Of a DNA stretch of 22,795 nt, positions 1 to 6,108 are shown piece by piece. The position numbers were made by a program, and so were the translations under genes. The notes under the pieces are model-generated. The model saw only the letters and a list, made by a program, of their open reading frames with translations, did no database searches and was not told the origin of the DNA. This stretch comes from UMGS2069 sp900557585 (lineage in GTDB: Bacteria > Bacillota > Clostridia > Christensenellales > UBA1242), in the NCBI GenBank assembly GCA_902476355.1, contig CABSCS010000013.1, positions 1 through 22,795 on the forward strand, in the 5' to 3' direction. How positions within the stretch are numbered: the stretch's first letter is position 1; each line of letters begins with the position of its first letter.

Positions 1-1568
1 TTGTTTACAATTGCAAGGCTTGAAACAACCATTTCTTTTGCAACAAATCCAGAGAAAATTGCAATTGTTGCACCAACACTTCCAAACCCAAGAGGTTTAA
101 AAATCCACGAAAGAAGTTTTGCAAGAACATATAAAACGCTGTTTTCTGAATTTTGCCCAACATATTGAAATTTGAAACTGAAATTATAAAGCATGAAAAT
201 CACAACACTAGAAAGCACAATTGCTCCGCCAACACGAACAATAAAGTTCTTTCCTGCCGTAAGCGCATTTTTCAAAACTTTTGAAAGACTTGGAGCACGA
301 TATTTTGGCATTTCAAGAAGAAAGGTTTGCTCTTCTTGCTCTTTGTCTTTTTTTGAAAAAATCAAAGCAACAACAACCATAAGCAAAATTGCAAACAAAT
401 ATAAAGAAAAAACAACAAGTGCTTTATATTTTGCAAAAAACGTGCTTGCAATCACTGCAAAAATTGGAAGTTTCGCACTGCAACTCATGAAAGGAAGCAA
501 AATTGATGTTCGCTTTTGCAAGTTTTTGTTGTCAAGATTTCGGCTTGTCATGATTGCTGTTGTTGTGCAACCAAATCCCATAATCAAACTGAACGCCGAA
601 CGCCCAGTAAGTCCAAGGCGCTTGAAAAATGGGTCAAACATGAAAGCCACGCGCGACAAATATCCAAAATCTTCAAGAAAGTTTAAACAAGCAAAAAGCA
701 AAATGATTTGAGGCAAAAAACTTGTAACAGACAACGCCCCTGCAATCACACCTTCGTTTATAAACCGAAGAAGCAGTTCATTTTTGATAAATCCTTGAAA
801 AAAGTCATAAAGTTTAACACTTAGCACACCAAAAATGTCATTCACTTTTTCTGAAAACGTGTTTCCTATTGTTCCAAATGTAATGAAAAACACAAGCCCC
901 ATGACAAGTGCAAAAATTACAAAAGAGCCAAATTTTGAAAGAACAATTTTGTCAAGTTTGCTTTTGCCATAAAGCCCATTTTGCTGATAGCCAATGCGGT
1001 TTAAAAGGTCAGCAATCTCTTGAAATTTTTGTTTGCTTTTCTTTTCAAAATCGCTCATATCAAACTGTTCAAGAGTCTTGTTTGGAACAATTTGCTCAAT
1101 TGCAAAATCTGCAATTGTCTCTTTCAGTGTTTTCGCCGATTTTTTCTTTCTCGCATCAATTGCAAGAGTTTTAACGCCAAGTTCTTGTTCAAGTTTTTTT
1201 GCATCAAAACTCTTCACCTCTTTTGCCATGTTCACGGCAAAAATAAGGTTTGGTGTTTTCTCTTTCAGTTCTAGCGCCAAAAACAAATTTCGCTTCAAAT
1301 TGTTTGCATCAAGAATGCACACAACAACAGCATCACGGTTTTGTTCAATGAAGTCTGATGCAATCTTCTCTTCCTTTGAATAGGCATCAAGCGAATAAAG
1401 CCCCGGCAAATCGCAAACCTCGTACTTTTTGCCCTCATATTCATATTGCTTTTGCTTCACATCAACCGTAACGCCATGCCAGTTGCTTGCATGCTCAAAA
1501 GAGTTTGTCAAAGTATTGAAAAGCGTTGTTTTTCCAGTGTTTGGGTTTCCTGCCAAAATAACTTTCAT
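1..1568 (-). CDS. feoB: FeoB ferrous iron transporter, C-terminus cut by window edge
   Basis: FeoB is an inner-membrane Fe(II) transporter with an N-terminal GTPase domain. About 522 codons are visible, starting at an ATG that overlaps the feoA stop as ATGA. The GTPase domain shows G1 GNPNTGKT (residues 7-14), a WHGVTV G2 region and G3 DLPG (53-56). The membrane part contains the family gate motifs, read as GCTTTAIM and PFMSCSAKLP. One oddity is the G4 motif: FeoB normally has NxxD, but here it reads N-M-A-K at residues 113-116, with lysine replacing the guanine-recognising aspartate. The reading frame is open to the left edge, so the remaining membrane helices lie outside the window. The identification is secure; the effect of the G4 change is unknown. 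Confidence 0.96.
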   Translation of the reverse strand, partial: MKVILAGNPNTGKTTLFNTLTNSFEHASNWHGVTVDVKQKQYEYEGKKYEVCDLPGLYSLDAYSKEEKIASDFIEQNRDAVVVCILDANNLKRNLFLALELKEKTPNLIFAVNMAKEVKSFDAKKLEQELGVKTLAIDARKKKSAKTLKETIADFAIEQIVPNKTLEQFDMSDFEKKSKQKFQEIADLLNRIGYQQNGLYGKSKLDKIVLSKFGSFVIFALVMGLVFFITFGTIGNTFSEKVNDIFGVLSVKLYDFFQGFIKNELLLRFINEGVIAGALSVTSFLPQIILLFACLNFLEDFGYLSRVAFMFDPFFKRLGLTGRSAFSLIMGFGCTTTAIMTSRNLDNKNLQKRTSILLPFMSCSAKLPIFAVIASTFFAKYKALVVFSLYLFAILLMVVVALIFSKKDKEQEEQTFLLEMPKYRAPSLSKVLKNALTAGKNFIVRVGGAIVLSSVVIFMLYNFSFKFQYVGQNSENSVLYVLAKLLSWIFKPLGFGSVGATIAIFSGFVAKEMVVSSLAIVN

Positions 1569-1804
1569 TTGCTTTTCTCCTGATAAACCAAAATTTTGCT
1601 TGCAAGAGTTTTATCAATTGAAAAACAACAGCCAAGAGCCCCCACCATCATAAGGTTTTTGGTCTTTTTTTCAACAAAAACTTTAAGACCAGAACAAAAG
1701 CCAAGTTCGCAAAGACGTTTGTGCTTTGCCTCGTTTTCTTCATTCACCTTGTAAATTAAGCATTCTTTGCCAACAATGGCATCTGATAATTTAATAATTT
1801 CCAT
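1565..1804 (-). CDS. feoA: FeoA, SH3-like accessory protein of ferrous iron uptake
   Basis: This is a 79-residue protein of normal FeoA length. It shows the family pattern of an N-terminal strand, a central KRLCELGF segment (FeoA proteins typically have 'rL..lGl..G..v') and a glycine-containing strand GLKVFV. FeoA is a small cytoplasmic SH3-fold protein thought to interact with FeoB. The stop codon overlaps the feoB start (ATGA), so the two are translationally coupled. There is no recognisable Shine-Dalgarno before its ATG. The upstream 60 bases hold the nrdR terminator and an A/T tract with TAATAT 8 nt before the start, so it may be leaderless or weakly initiated. No clear Fur operator was seen. 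Confidence 0.9.
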   Translation of the reverse strand: MEIIKLSDAIVGKECLIYKVNEENEAKHKRLCELGFCSGLKVFVEKKTKNLMMVGALGCCFSIDKTLASKILVYQEKSK

Positions 1805-1827
1805 ATCAAATCATATTATTTTTTGCG

Positions 1828-1859
1828 AAAAAAAAGAACCAAACCCTTTTCGAGTTTGG
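1828..1859 (-). terminator. Intrinsic terminator after nrdR
   Basis: On the minus strand an 8-bp stem (arms 1852-1859 and 1839-1846, core CCAAAC/GTTTGG with one G-T pair) closes on a five-base loop. It is followed closely by a run of eight T residues. It sits 7 bases beyond the nrdR stop and separates nrdR from feoAB. Confidence 0.85.
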
Positions 1860-1865
1860 CACATT

Positions 1866-2345
1866 TTATTTGTTTTCTTTTTTCTTGTGAATCAAAAATT
1901 CTTCATAGTCATTGATAAAGTCAAAAAATGTTGAAATGTCTTGAAACTTTTTATAAACCGAAGCAAAACGAACATAGGCAACTTCATCAAGTTCACGAAG
2001 CCCTTCCATTACATATTCACCAATCTTTTTTGAAGAAATTTCTTCATCAAGACTGTTATACACTTTCTTTTCAATTTCGCTGACCAAATTGTCAATGTCA
2101 TGCATTGAAACTGGTCTTTTTTCGCAAGATTTAATGATTCCGCTTTTGATTTTAGAAGGATTGAAAGCCTCTCTGTCTCCGTTGCTTTTAATCACAAGAA
2201 TTGGAGTTGTTTCAACAGTTTCATAGGTTGTGAAACGCTTTCCGCAACCAAGACATTCTCTTCTTCGTCTTATAGAATTTGTTTCGTCGGCTGAACGAGA
2301 ATCAATAACTTTGCTTTCTTCATTTCCGCAATAAATGCACTTCAT
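1866..2345 (-). CDS. nrdR: NrdR, ribonucleotide reductase transcriptional repressor
   Basis: NrdR is a nucleotide-sensing repressor of ribonucleotide reductase genes. The 159-residue product has the full family architecture. An N-terminal zinc ribbon carries Cys3, Cys6, Cys31 and Cys34 (motifs MKCIYC and CLGCGKRF), with the conserved VIDSR and RRRREC segments. An ATP-cone domain follows at roughly residues 49-139. The start is supported by AAGGTGG about 6 bases upstream. It has its own sigma-A-like promoter (2374-2402) and terminator, so it appears monocistronic. No nrd genes are in the window, and I saw no convincing NrdR-box pair at its own promoter. nrdR beside the sigE/sigG/YlmC region is a common clostridial arrangement. 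Confidence 0.97.
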   Translation of the reverse strand: MKCIYCGNEESKVIDSRSADETNSIRRRRECLGCGKRFTTYETVETTPILVIKSNGDREAFNPSKIKSGIIKSCEKRPVSMHDIDNLVSEIEKKVYNSLDEEISSKKIGEYVMEGLRELDEVAYVRFASVYKKFQDISTFFDFINDYEEFLIHKKKENK

Positions 2346-2373
2346 ATTCCACCACCTTGTGTACTATGCCATA

Positions 2374-2402
2374 AGTATAACACAAAATGTTGTTATGCAC
2401 AA
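2374..2402 (-). promoter_or_regulatory. Sigma-A-like promoter of nrdR
   Basis: On the minus strand TTGTGC (2397-2402) is followed by a 17-base spacer and TATACT (2374-2379), about 28 bases before the nrdR ATG. The match and spacing are good. Read from sequence only. Confidence 0.65.
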
Positions 2403-2435
2403 CTTTTTTATATGCCTTGAAAAAAAATTTAAAAC

Positions 2436-2459
2436 AAAAAAAAAGAGTGTTCACTCTTT
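2436..2459 (-). terminator. Intrinsic terminator overlapping the ylmC stop codon
   Basis: AAAGAGTG (2459-2452 on the minus strand) pairs with CACTCTTT (2449-2442) across a minimal loop, followed by a T-rich tract. The first arm encodes the final Lys-Glu codons, and the TGA stop lies at the hairpin tip, so coding sequence and terminator are fused. Confidence 0.8.
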
Positions 2460-2768
2460 GGAAACAACTCTTTTATATCTTGCATAGACCTTTTCACTTT
2501 CGGCGTTTTGTTTTTTGACTTGCTCTTGCACCACTCCCTCTGGTGAAAGTTTAACCAAAATCACATCTTCACCAATTTTGCGGATAAGTTCAATTGGAAC
2601 AAAAATGTCTTCTTGTTTGCGAAACAATTTTTTCTCGGTTGGAACAACAATGCCAAGAATTTTTGCCGTTTCCTTGTAAAAAACAATATCAACCGCCCTG
2701 CCCAGCCGTTTGCCATCATAAATGTTCACAATTTCTTTGCTTCGAAGAAGCGCAAATGATATTTCCAT
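2451..2768 (-). CDS. YlmC/YmxH-family PRC-barrel protein
   Basis: The product has 105 residues and the start resembles the YlmC/YmxH family: an early S-x-L-R-S-K-E-I-V-N segment followed by DGKRLG and a hydrophobic strand (about residues 9-32), as in PRC-barrel proteins. Family members occur beside sigE/sigG in spore formers and are described as sporulation-associated, with no defined molecular role. It is divergent from sigG across 103 bases. There is no Shine-Dalgarno before its ATG, and a SigE-like promoter sits so close that the message may begin at the start codon. The C-terminal 25 residues are charged and less conserved-looking. The family call is firm; the function is unknown. Confidence 0.85.
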   Translation of the reverse strand: MEISFALLRSKEIVNIYDGKRLGRAVDIVFYKETAKILGIVVPTEKKLFRKQEDIFVPIELIRKIGEDVILVKLSPEGVVQEQVKKQNAESEKVYARYKRVVSKE

Positions 2769-2773
2769 GCTAC

Positions 2774-2803
2774 ACTATATGCTTTTGTTTAGACAAAATA
2801 TAC
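2774..2803 (-). promoter_or_regulatory. Possible SigE-type promoter of the ylmC-like gene
   Basis: On the minus strand CATATAGT (2781-2774) matches the SigE -10 pattern (CATAnnnT). An ATA-containing -35-like element lies 17 bases upstream (about 2799-2801). Only five bases separate the -10 from the ATG, so transcription would start at or very near the start codon. Tentative. Confidence 0.35.
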
Positions 2804-2821
2804 AATATATTTTTTAAAAAA

Positions 2822-2852
2822 GTATAAAAACTGATGTTTAGTGCAACAAATA
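2822..2852 (+). promoter_or_regulatory. Possible SigF/SigG-type promoter of sigG
   Basis: GTATA (2822-2826), 16 bases, then GCAACAAATA (2843-2852) resembles the forespore promoter pattern (GYATA, 15-16 bases, GGnnAnAHTR) with two mismatches in the -10. It ends 19 bases before the sigG ATG, leaving room for the strong ribosome site AAAGGAGGT at 2860-2868. sigG is known to be forespore-transcribed in Bacillus, which fits. Pattern match only. Confidence 0.4.
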
Positions 2853-2871
2853 AAGTGTCAAAGGAGGTATA

Positions 2872-3636
2872 ATGGCAAACAAAGTTCTTATTTGTGGAAT
2901 TGACACATCAAAACTTCCACGAGCAACAAATCAAGAATTGACAGAACTTTTGCAAAAGATTAAAACCGGCGACCAAGAAGCAAAAGACCATTTCATTTTG
3001 TGCAACATGCGTCTTGTGCTTTCAATTTGTGGCAGATTTTCAACAACAAAAGCAAACATAGATGATGTTTTTCAAGTTGGAACAATTGGGCTTTTAAAGG
3101 CAATTGACAATTTCAATCTCGACTTCAATGTCCGTTTTTCAACCTATGCCGTTCCAATGATTATTGGTGAGATTCGGAGATATCTTCGCGACAACAGTGC
3201 TTTAAAAGTTACGCGTGGCATTCGCGACACAGCCTATAAAGCCCTCACTGCCCGAGAAGAAATTCAAAAGCAAACTTGCCTTGAACCAAGCATAGACGAA
3301 ATTGCAAACAAACTGAATCTTCCTGTCTATGAAGTGGCGTGTGCTCTTGACGCAATCAGCGACCCAGTTTCAATCTATGACCCAGTTTATAATGATGATG
3401 ACGGCAATTTCACAGTAATCGACCAGTTGAAAGACCCAACAAACGAAGATTCGTGGATAGAGCAAACCGTTCTGAAAGAAGCGCTTGGAACTTTAAGCAA
3501 ACGTGAGCGCGAAATTATAAATCTTCGCTATTTCATTGGAAAAACCCAAATGGAAATTTCAAACGAAATTGGAATTTCGCAAGCACAAGTGTCACGACTT
3601 GAAAAAAATGCCATTAAAGTTCTTAAAGAAATTTAG
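2872..3636 (+). CDS. sigG: RNA polymerase sporulation sigma factor SigG
   Basis: SigG directs late forespore transcription during endospore formation. The 254-residue product (B. subtilis SigG is 260) begins with the diagnostic N-terminal segment NKV-IC-G-DTSKLP. Region 2 follows (RLVLSICGRF through FSTYAVPMIIGEIRRYLRDN, about residues 46-110), then region 3 (about 115-160) and a region 4 helix-turn-helix ending in ISQAQVSRLEKNAIK. An optimal AAAGGAGG lies five to six bases before the ATG. Unlike the usual spoIIGA-sigE-sigG order, this gene points the opposite way and is separated from sigE by another gene. A forespore-type promoter is visible upstream, and the gene ends at a long bidirectional terminator. 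Confidence 0.96.
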   Translation: MANKVLICGIDTSKLPRATNQELTELLQKIKTGDQEAKDHFILCNMRLVLSICGRFSTTKANIDDVFQVGTIGLLKAIDNFNLDFNVRFSTYAVPMIIGEIRRYLRDNSALKVTRGIRDTAYKALTAREEIQKQTCLEPSIDEIANKLNLPVYEVACALDAISDPVSIYDPVYNDDDGNFTVIDQLKDPTNEDSWIEQTVLKEALGTLSKREREIINLRYFIGKTQMEISNEIGISQAQVSRLEKNAIKVLKEI

Positions 3637-3643
3637 ATTGCAC

Positions 3644-3678
3644 AAAAAAAGATTGTTTTTTTCAAACAATCTTTTTTT
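3644..3678. terminator. Bidirectional terminator between sigG and the convergent coiled-coil gene
   Basis: A perfect 15-bp inverted repeat (3644-3658 and 3664-3678, core GATTGTTT/AAACAATC) has A- and T-runs at its ends and a five-base loop. It lies 7 bases past the sigG stop and 5 bases past the stop of the opposing gene, so it can serve both strands. Confidence 0.9.
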
Positions 3679-3683
3679 CTTTA

Positions 3684-4115
3684 TTATGCTGATGGTTGGT
3701 CGTTATCCTCTGCCTCACCTTTTTCAACTGTAAAGTATCTTGATTTTTTTGTGAACTTTTTCAAAAGTGCATGCATTTCTGAAACATCTTTGCGAAGTTC
3801 TTTTCTTTCAATTTTATAGAAATTATATTCATCGCAAGCATAGTTGCAATAAATTTGATATTCTTTTTCATAGTTTGCCAATGCATTTTCTGCATTTTTG
3901 AGATGTTTGTTTGCAAGTTCAACATCGTGTTCCATTTCATCTTCTGAAACAACAACATTTTTAGCATCTTTAAGATTATATTTCACAAGAGTCCTGTAAA
4001 ACTCTCTGATTGATTCTTCAACACGAAGTTTTTCTTGAACAATTTCAATTTGAACTTTTCTCAGATATTTTACTGTTTCTTCTTGATTTTCAAATTCTGA
4101 ATCTTTAAATTTCAT
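3684..4115 (-). CDS. Unrecognised charged coiled-coil protein, 143 aa
   Basis: I do not recognise this gene. The protein is highly charged and mostly helical, with Glu/Lys-rich heptad-like stretches (about residues 10-48 and 60-125), several Tyr/Cys residues mid-protein (a YCNYACDEYNFY segment near 86-97) and an acidic tail. There is no signal peptide or membrane segment, so it is probably cytoplasmic. It is a credible gene: it has its own TTGACA-N17-TAAAAT promoter (4143-4171), an AGGAG site about 10 bases before the ATG, and a strong terminator after the stop. It lies 64 bases downstream of sigE with no terminator between, so it may also be read from spoIIGA-sigE. It sits where sigG is normally found; a sporulation role is only a guess. 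Confidence 0.75.
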   Translation of the reverse strand: MKFKDSEFENQEETVKYLRKVQIEIVQEKLRVEESIREFYRTLVKYNLKDAKNVVVSEDEMEHDVELANKHLKNAENALANYEKEYQIYCNYACDEYNFYKIERKELRKDVSEMHALLKKFTKKSRYFTVEKGEAEDNDQPSA

Positions 4116-4142
4116 TTGTCTTTTTCTCCTGATTGCCCGAAT

Positions 4143-4171
4143 ATTTTAGCACAACAAAAGTCAATTGTCAA
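4143..4171 (-). promoter_or_regulatory. Sigma-A-like promoter of the coiled-coil gene
   Basis: On the minus strand TTGACA (4171-4166), a 17-base spacer, and TAAAAT (4148-4143) give a near-consensus vegetative promoter. The ATG is 27 bases beyond the -10. It lies entirely in the 64-base gap after sigE. Confidence 0.75.
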
Positions 4172-4179
4172 ATCATAAA

Positions 4180-4890
4180 CTATGCAAGTTTCCGCATTTC
4201 GGTTTTAAGTTTTTCAAGAATCTTCTTTTCAAGACGCGAAATGTAACTTTGCGAAATTTCAAGTTTATCTGCAACTTCTTTTTGTGTCATTTCAACCCCG
4301 CGCGATAGCCCATATCTCATGTCCATGATAACCTTTTCACGTTCAGGCAAAAGGTCAATTGCAATTTTCAAAATGTCTTTTTCGGCTTGTGACTCCATAT
4401 TTTTTGAAACAATGTCCGGTTCGGTTCCAAGAACATCGGCAAAAGTAAGTTCGTTTCCGTCACTGTCGGTGTTGATTGGCTCTTCAAGCGAAATTTCCTT
4501 TTTGGTTTTTGTCGACTTTCTCAAAAACATTAAAATTTCATTTTCAATGCACCTTGATGCATATGTTGCCATTTTAATGTTCTTTTCATGATTATACGAC
4601 GACACCGCCTTTATAAGCCCAATTGTTCCAATTGAAATAAGGTCTTCGGTTGAAACCCCAGTATTTTCAAACTTTTGCGCAGTGTACACAACAAGGCGCA
4701 AGTTTCGACTGATAAGTTCTTCTCTTGCACTTTCGTCACCATGAGAAAGTTTTTGAGCAAGCGCAAGTTCCTCTTCGGGCGAAAGTTTTTCTGGCAAAGT
4801 TTCCCCACCCGAACAAATATAAAACACTTCTTTATTTTTTGAAAGTGCCTTTTTCAATTTTTCAAAAAACTTTTTTAAAAACCTAAACAT
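4180..4890 (-). CDS. sigE: Pro-SigE, mother-cell sporulation sigma factor precursor
   Basis: SigE is the first mother-cell sigma factor and is made as an inactive membrane-associated precursor. The 236 residues match SigE over their length: an amphipathic, lysine/phenylalanine-rich pro-sequence (residues 1-23), the cleavage region EVFYICSGGE (cut expected between F23 and Y24 by analogy with B. subtilis Y27-Y28), region 2 (NLRLVVYTAQKFENTG, EDLISIGTIGLIKAV, YASRCIENEILMFLR) and a region 4 helix-turn-helix ending ISQSYISRLEKKI. An AAGGAG site overlaps the spoIIGA stop 8 bases upstream, so the two are co-translated. No terminator follows, leaving possible read-through into the next gene. Confidence 0.97.
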   Translation of the reverse strand: MFRFLKKFFEKLKKALSKNKEVFYICSGGETLPEKLSPEEELALAQKLSHGDESAREELISRNLRLVVYTAQKFENTGVSTEDLISIGTIGLIKAVSSYNHEKNIKMATYASRCIENEILMFLRKSTKTKKEISLEEPINTDSDGNELTFADVLGTEPDIVSKNMESQAEKDILKIAIDLLPEREKVIMDMRYGLSRGVEMTQKEVADKLEISQSYISRLEKKILEKLKTEMRKLA

Positions 4891-4898
4891 ATTGCTCC

Positions 4899-5762
4899 TT
4901 ATAGCATGGCTGGGTTTAAAAGCATGTCATAACCAATTGCACCTGAAAATGTTTTATATGTAACCCCAACCATAAATTTATTAGTTATATATTCTTGTTC
5001 TTTGTCTTTTATGCAAATTGAATCGGCTTCAAACACAATCATCTTTTTATCTTCGCCTGAAATTGTTGAATATGAAATTGTGTGAACACCTTTAAAAATT
5101 GAACTTGTATTCTTGCACGAAAACAACAGCAGGTCTTCAAGTTCTTGCTTTGAAAAATATTTTGAAAGCAAATTCACCGACAAAATGATAACCGGAAGTC
5201 CACTTTTTCGGTCGGTCAGTTTGTTGCCAGAATCAATGAATGCATTAAACTTTAAAACTCGTTTTCCAAGTCGAAGTTCAACTTCGCGAATAAATGGCGC
5301 CATGTCTCTTCTTTCAGACAAGAACCTTGCCATTGCAATGATAACCGACACATAGAAAGCAACAATCAACAAAATCACTCCAACCGGAACAGCAATGTCA
5401 TAGCCCCCAGAAGCAAGTTTTTCTATGCTTGTTCCAAAAAGCAAAAGCGTTGCAATGCATGCCCCACCCAAAACAAGCGTATATATAAGGAAAAACATAA
5501 AAGAAAAAATAAAATCTTTAACACTGTTATATGGTGCCAAAATCAAAACCATGATAACACCAAGAGCAATCTTCATTGGAAAAAGAGCCACATTTGAAAG
5601 CCCCAATAACGGATAGCACACAGCAAACGCAGTTCCAAGAAGTGCCGACAAAAATATTCTATAAAATTTTGCACGCAATTTCATTGTTGCTTTTGTGCAA
5701 AGCAAGATCAGCGTGTTTATCACAAGGTTGTCTATAATCACATATTCAATATAAAGTTCCAT
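4899..5762 (-). CDS. spoIIGA: SpoIIGA, membrane aspartic protease that processes pro-SigE
   Basis: SpoIIGA cleaves pro-SigE in the mother cell after a forespore signal (via SpoIIR, known from Bacillus). The 287-residue protein has a membrane half with about five hydrophobic segments (residues 5-145). A cytosolic aspartic protease half follows, with the catalytic motif FIDSGN at 175-180 (Asp177, matching B. subtilis Asp183). The N-terminus (MELYIEYVIIDNLVIN) aligns with the usual start, so the ATG is trusted. No Shine-Dalgarno precedes it: a TAATAT -10-like box lies only six bases upstream. An in-frame TAA lies four codons upstream, so no longer start exists. It is immediately followed by sigE, the classical operon. 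Confidence 0.94.
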   Translation of the reverse strand: MELYIEYVIIDNLVINTLILLCTKATMKLRAKFYRIFLSALLGTAFAVCYPLLGLSNVALFPMKIALGVIMVLILAPYNSVKDFIFSFMFFLIYTLVLGGACIATLLLFGTSIEKLASGGYDIAVPVGVILLIVAFYVSVIIAMARFLSERRDMAPFIREVELRLGKRVLKFNAFIDSGNKLTDRKSGLPVIILSVNLLSKYFSKQELEDLLLFSCKNTSSIFKGVHTISYSTISGEDKKMIVFEADSICIKDKEQEYITNKFMVGVTYKTFSGAIGYDMLLNPAML

Positions 5763-5768
5763 GCCATT

Positions 5769-5801
5769 ATATTAGCAAAATGCATACCCTTTCTCTTGCA
5801 A
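5769..5801 (-). promoter_or_regulatory. Possible long-spacer spoIIGA promoter
   Basis: On the minus strand TTGCAA (5801-5796) and TAATAT (5774-5769) are separated by 21 bases, with the ATG six bases after the -10. The B. subtilis spoIIG promoter is known for an unusual 22-base spacer and Spo0A activation. No clear TGTCGAA Spo0A box was seen, so the resemblance rests on spacing alone. Confidence 0.35.
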
Positions 5802-6074
5802 GAAAAAAGACAGATTTATTGGTTTTTAAAACTAAATTGCAATTTTTTGAAGAAAATATTTATTTCTTTACATTTTATAAATCTATAAATCAATTTGTTT
5901 TAATTTTAAAAATATAATTTGAAATTTTGAATATATAAAAATTAAAAAATTTTCATCATTGTTTAAAATGCTAATCATAATTTTCATTTTGCCATAATCC
6001 ATCATAAATTTATAAATAATAATCATAAAAATATCACGCATAAAAAATCGTGATAAAAAATCAAAAAATACGCA

Positions 6075-6102
6075 TAAAAAAACCAAGCAAACGCTTGGTT
6101 TT
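6075..6102 (-). terminator. Intrinsic terminator after ftsZ
   Basis: A perfect 10-bp stem AAAACCAAGC/GCTTGGTTTT (6093-6102 and 6079-6088) has a four-base loop and a T-run on the minus strand, starting 6 bases past the ftsZ stop. It isolates ftsAZ from spoIIGA-sigE. Confidence 0.92.
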
Positions 6103-6108
6103 ATATTT

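Larger units (their letters stand above)
5763..6108. other. AT-rich intergenic gap between ftsZ and spoIIGA
   Basis: This 346-base gap is extremely A/T-rich and shows no credible gene. It holds the ftsZ terminator (6075-6102), a second hairpin (TATCACG at 6032-6038 with CGTGATA at 6049-6055) that on the minus strand is followed by five T residues and could be a back-up terminator, and a direct repeat CGCATAAAAAA at 6037-6047 and 6071-6081. The spoIIGA promoter region is at the left end. The central 200 bases show nothing else I can name. Confidence 0.7.

Noticed and set aside
193..711. Open plus-strand frame of 172 codons opposite feoB
   Set aside because: It is the antisense shadow of FeoB, whose minus-strand frame shows G1, G3 and membrane gate motifs across the same bases.
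908..1383. Several overlapping plus-strand open frames
   Set aside because: All lie antisense to the FeoB G domain, have no ribosome sites, and resemble low-complexity Phe/Cys/Ser shadow translations.
1805..1835. Fur box or consensus promoter for feoAB
   Set aside because: The A/T tract contains TAATAT and GAT-like pieces, but no convincing inverted GATAAT pattern; the best -35 (TTGGTT at 18 bases) matches only three positions.
5883..6086. 67-codon minus-strand open frame in the ftsZ-spoIIGA gap
   Set aside because: It starts inside the ftsZ terminator, is made of A/T-only codons (Ile, Phe, Lys, Met), lacks a ribosome site, and looks like chance in AT-rich DNA.
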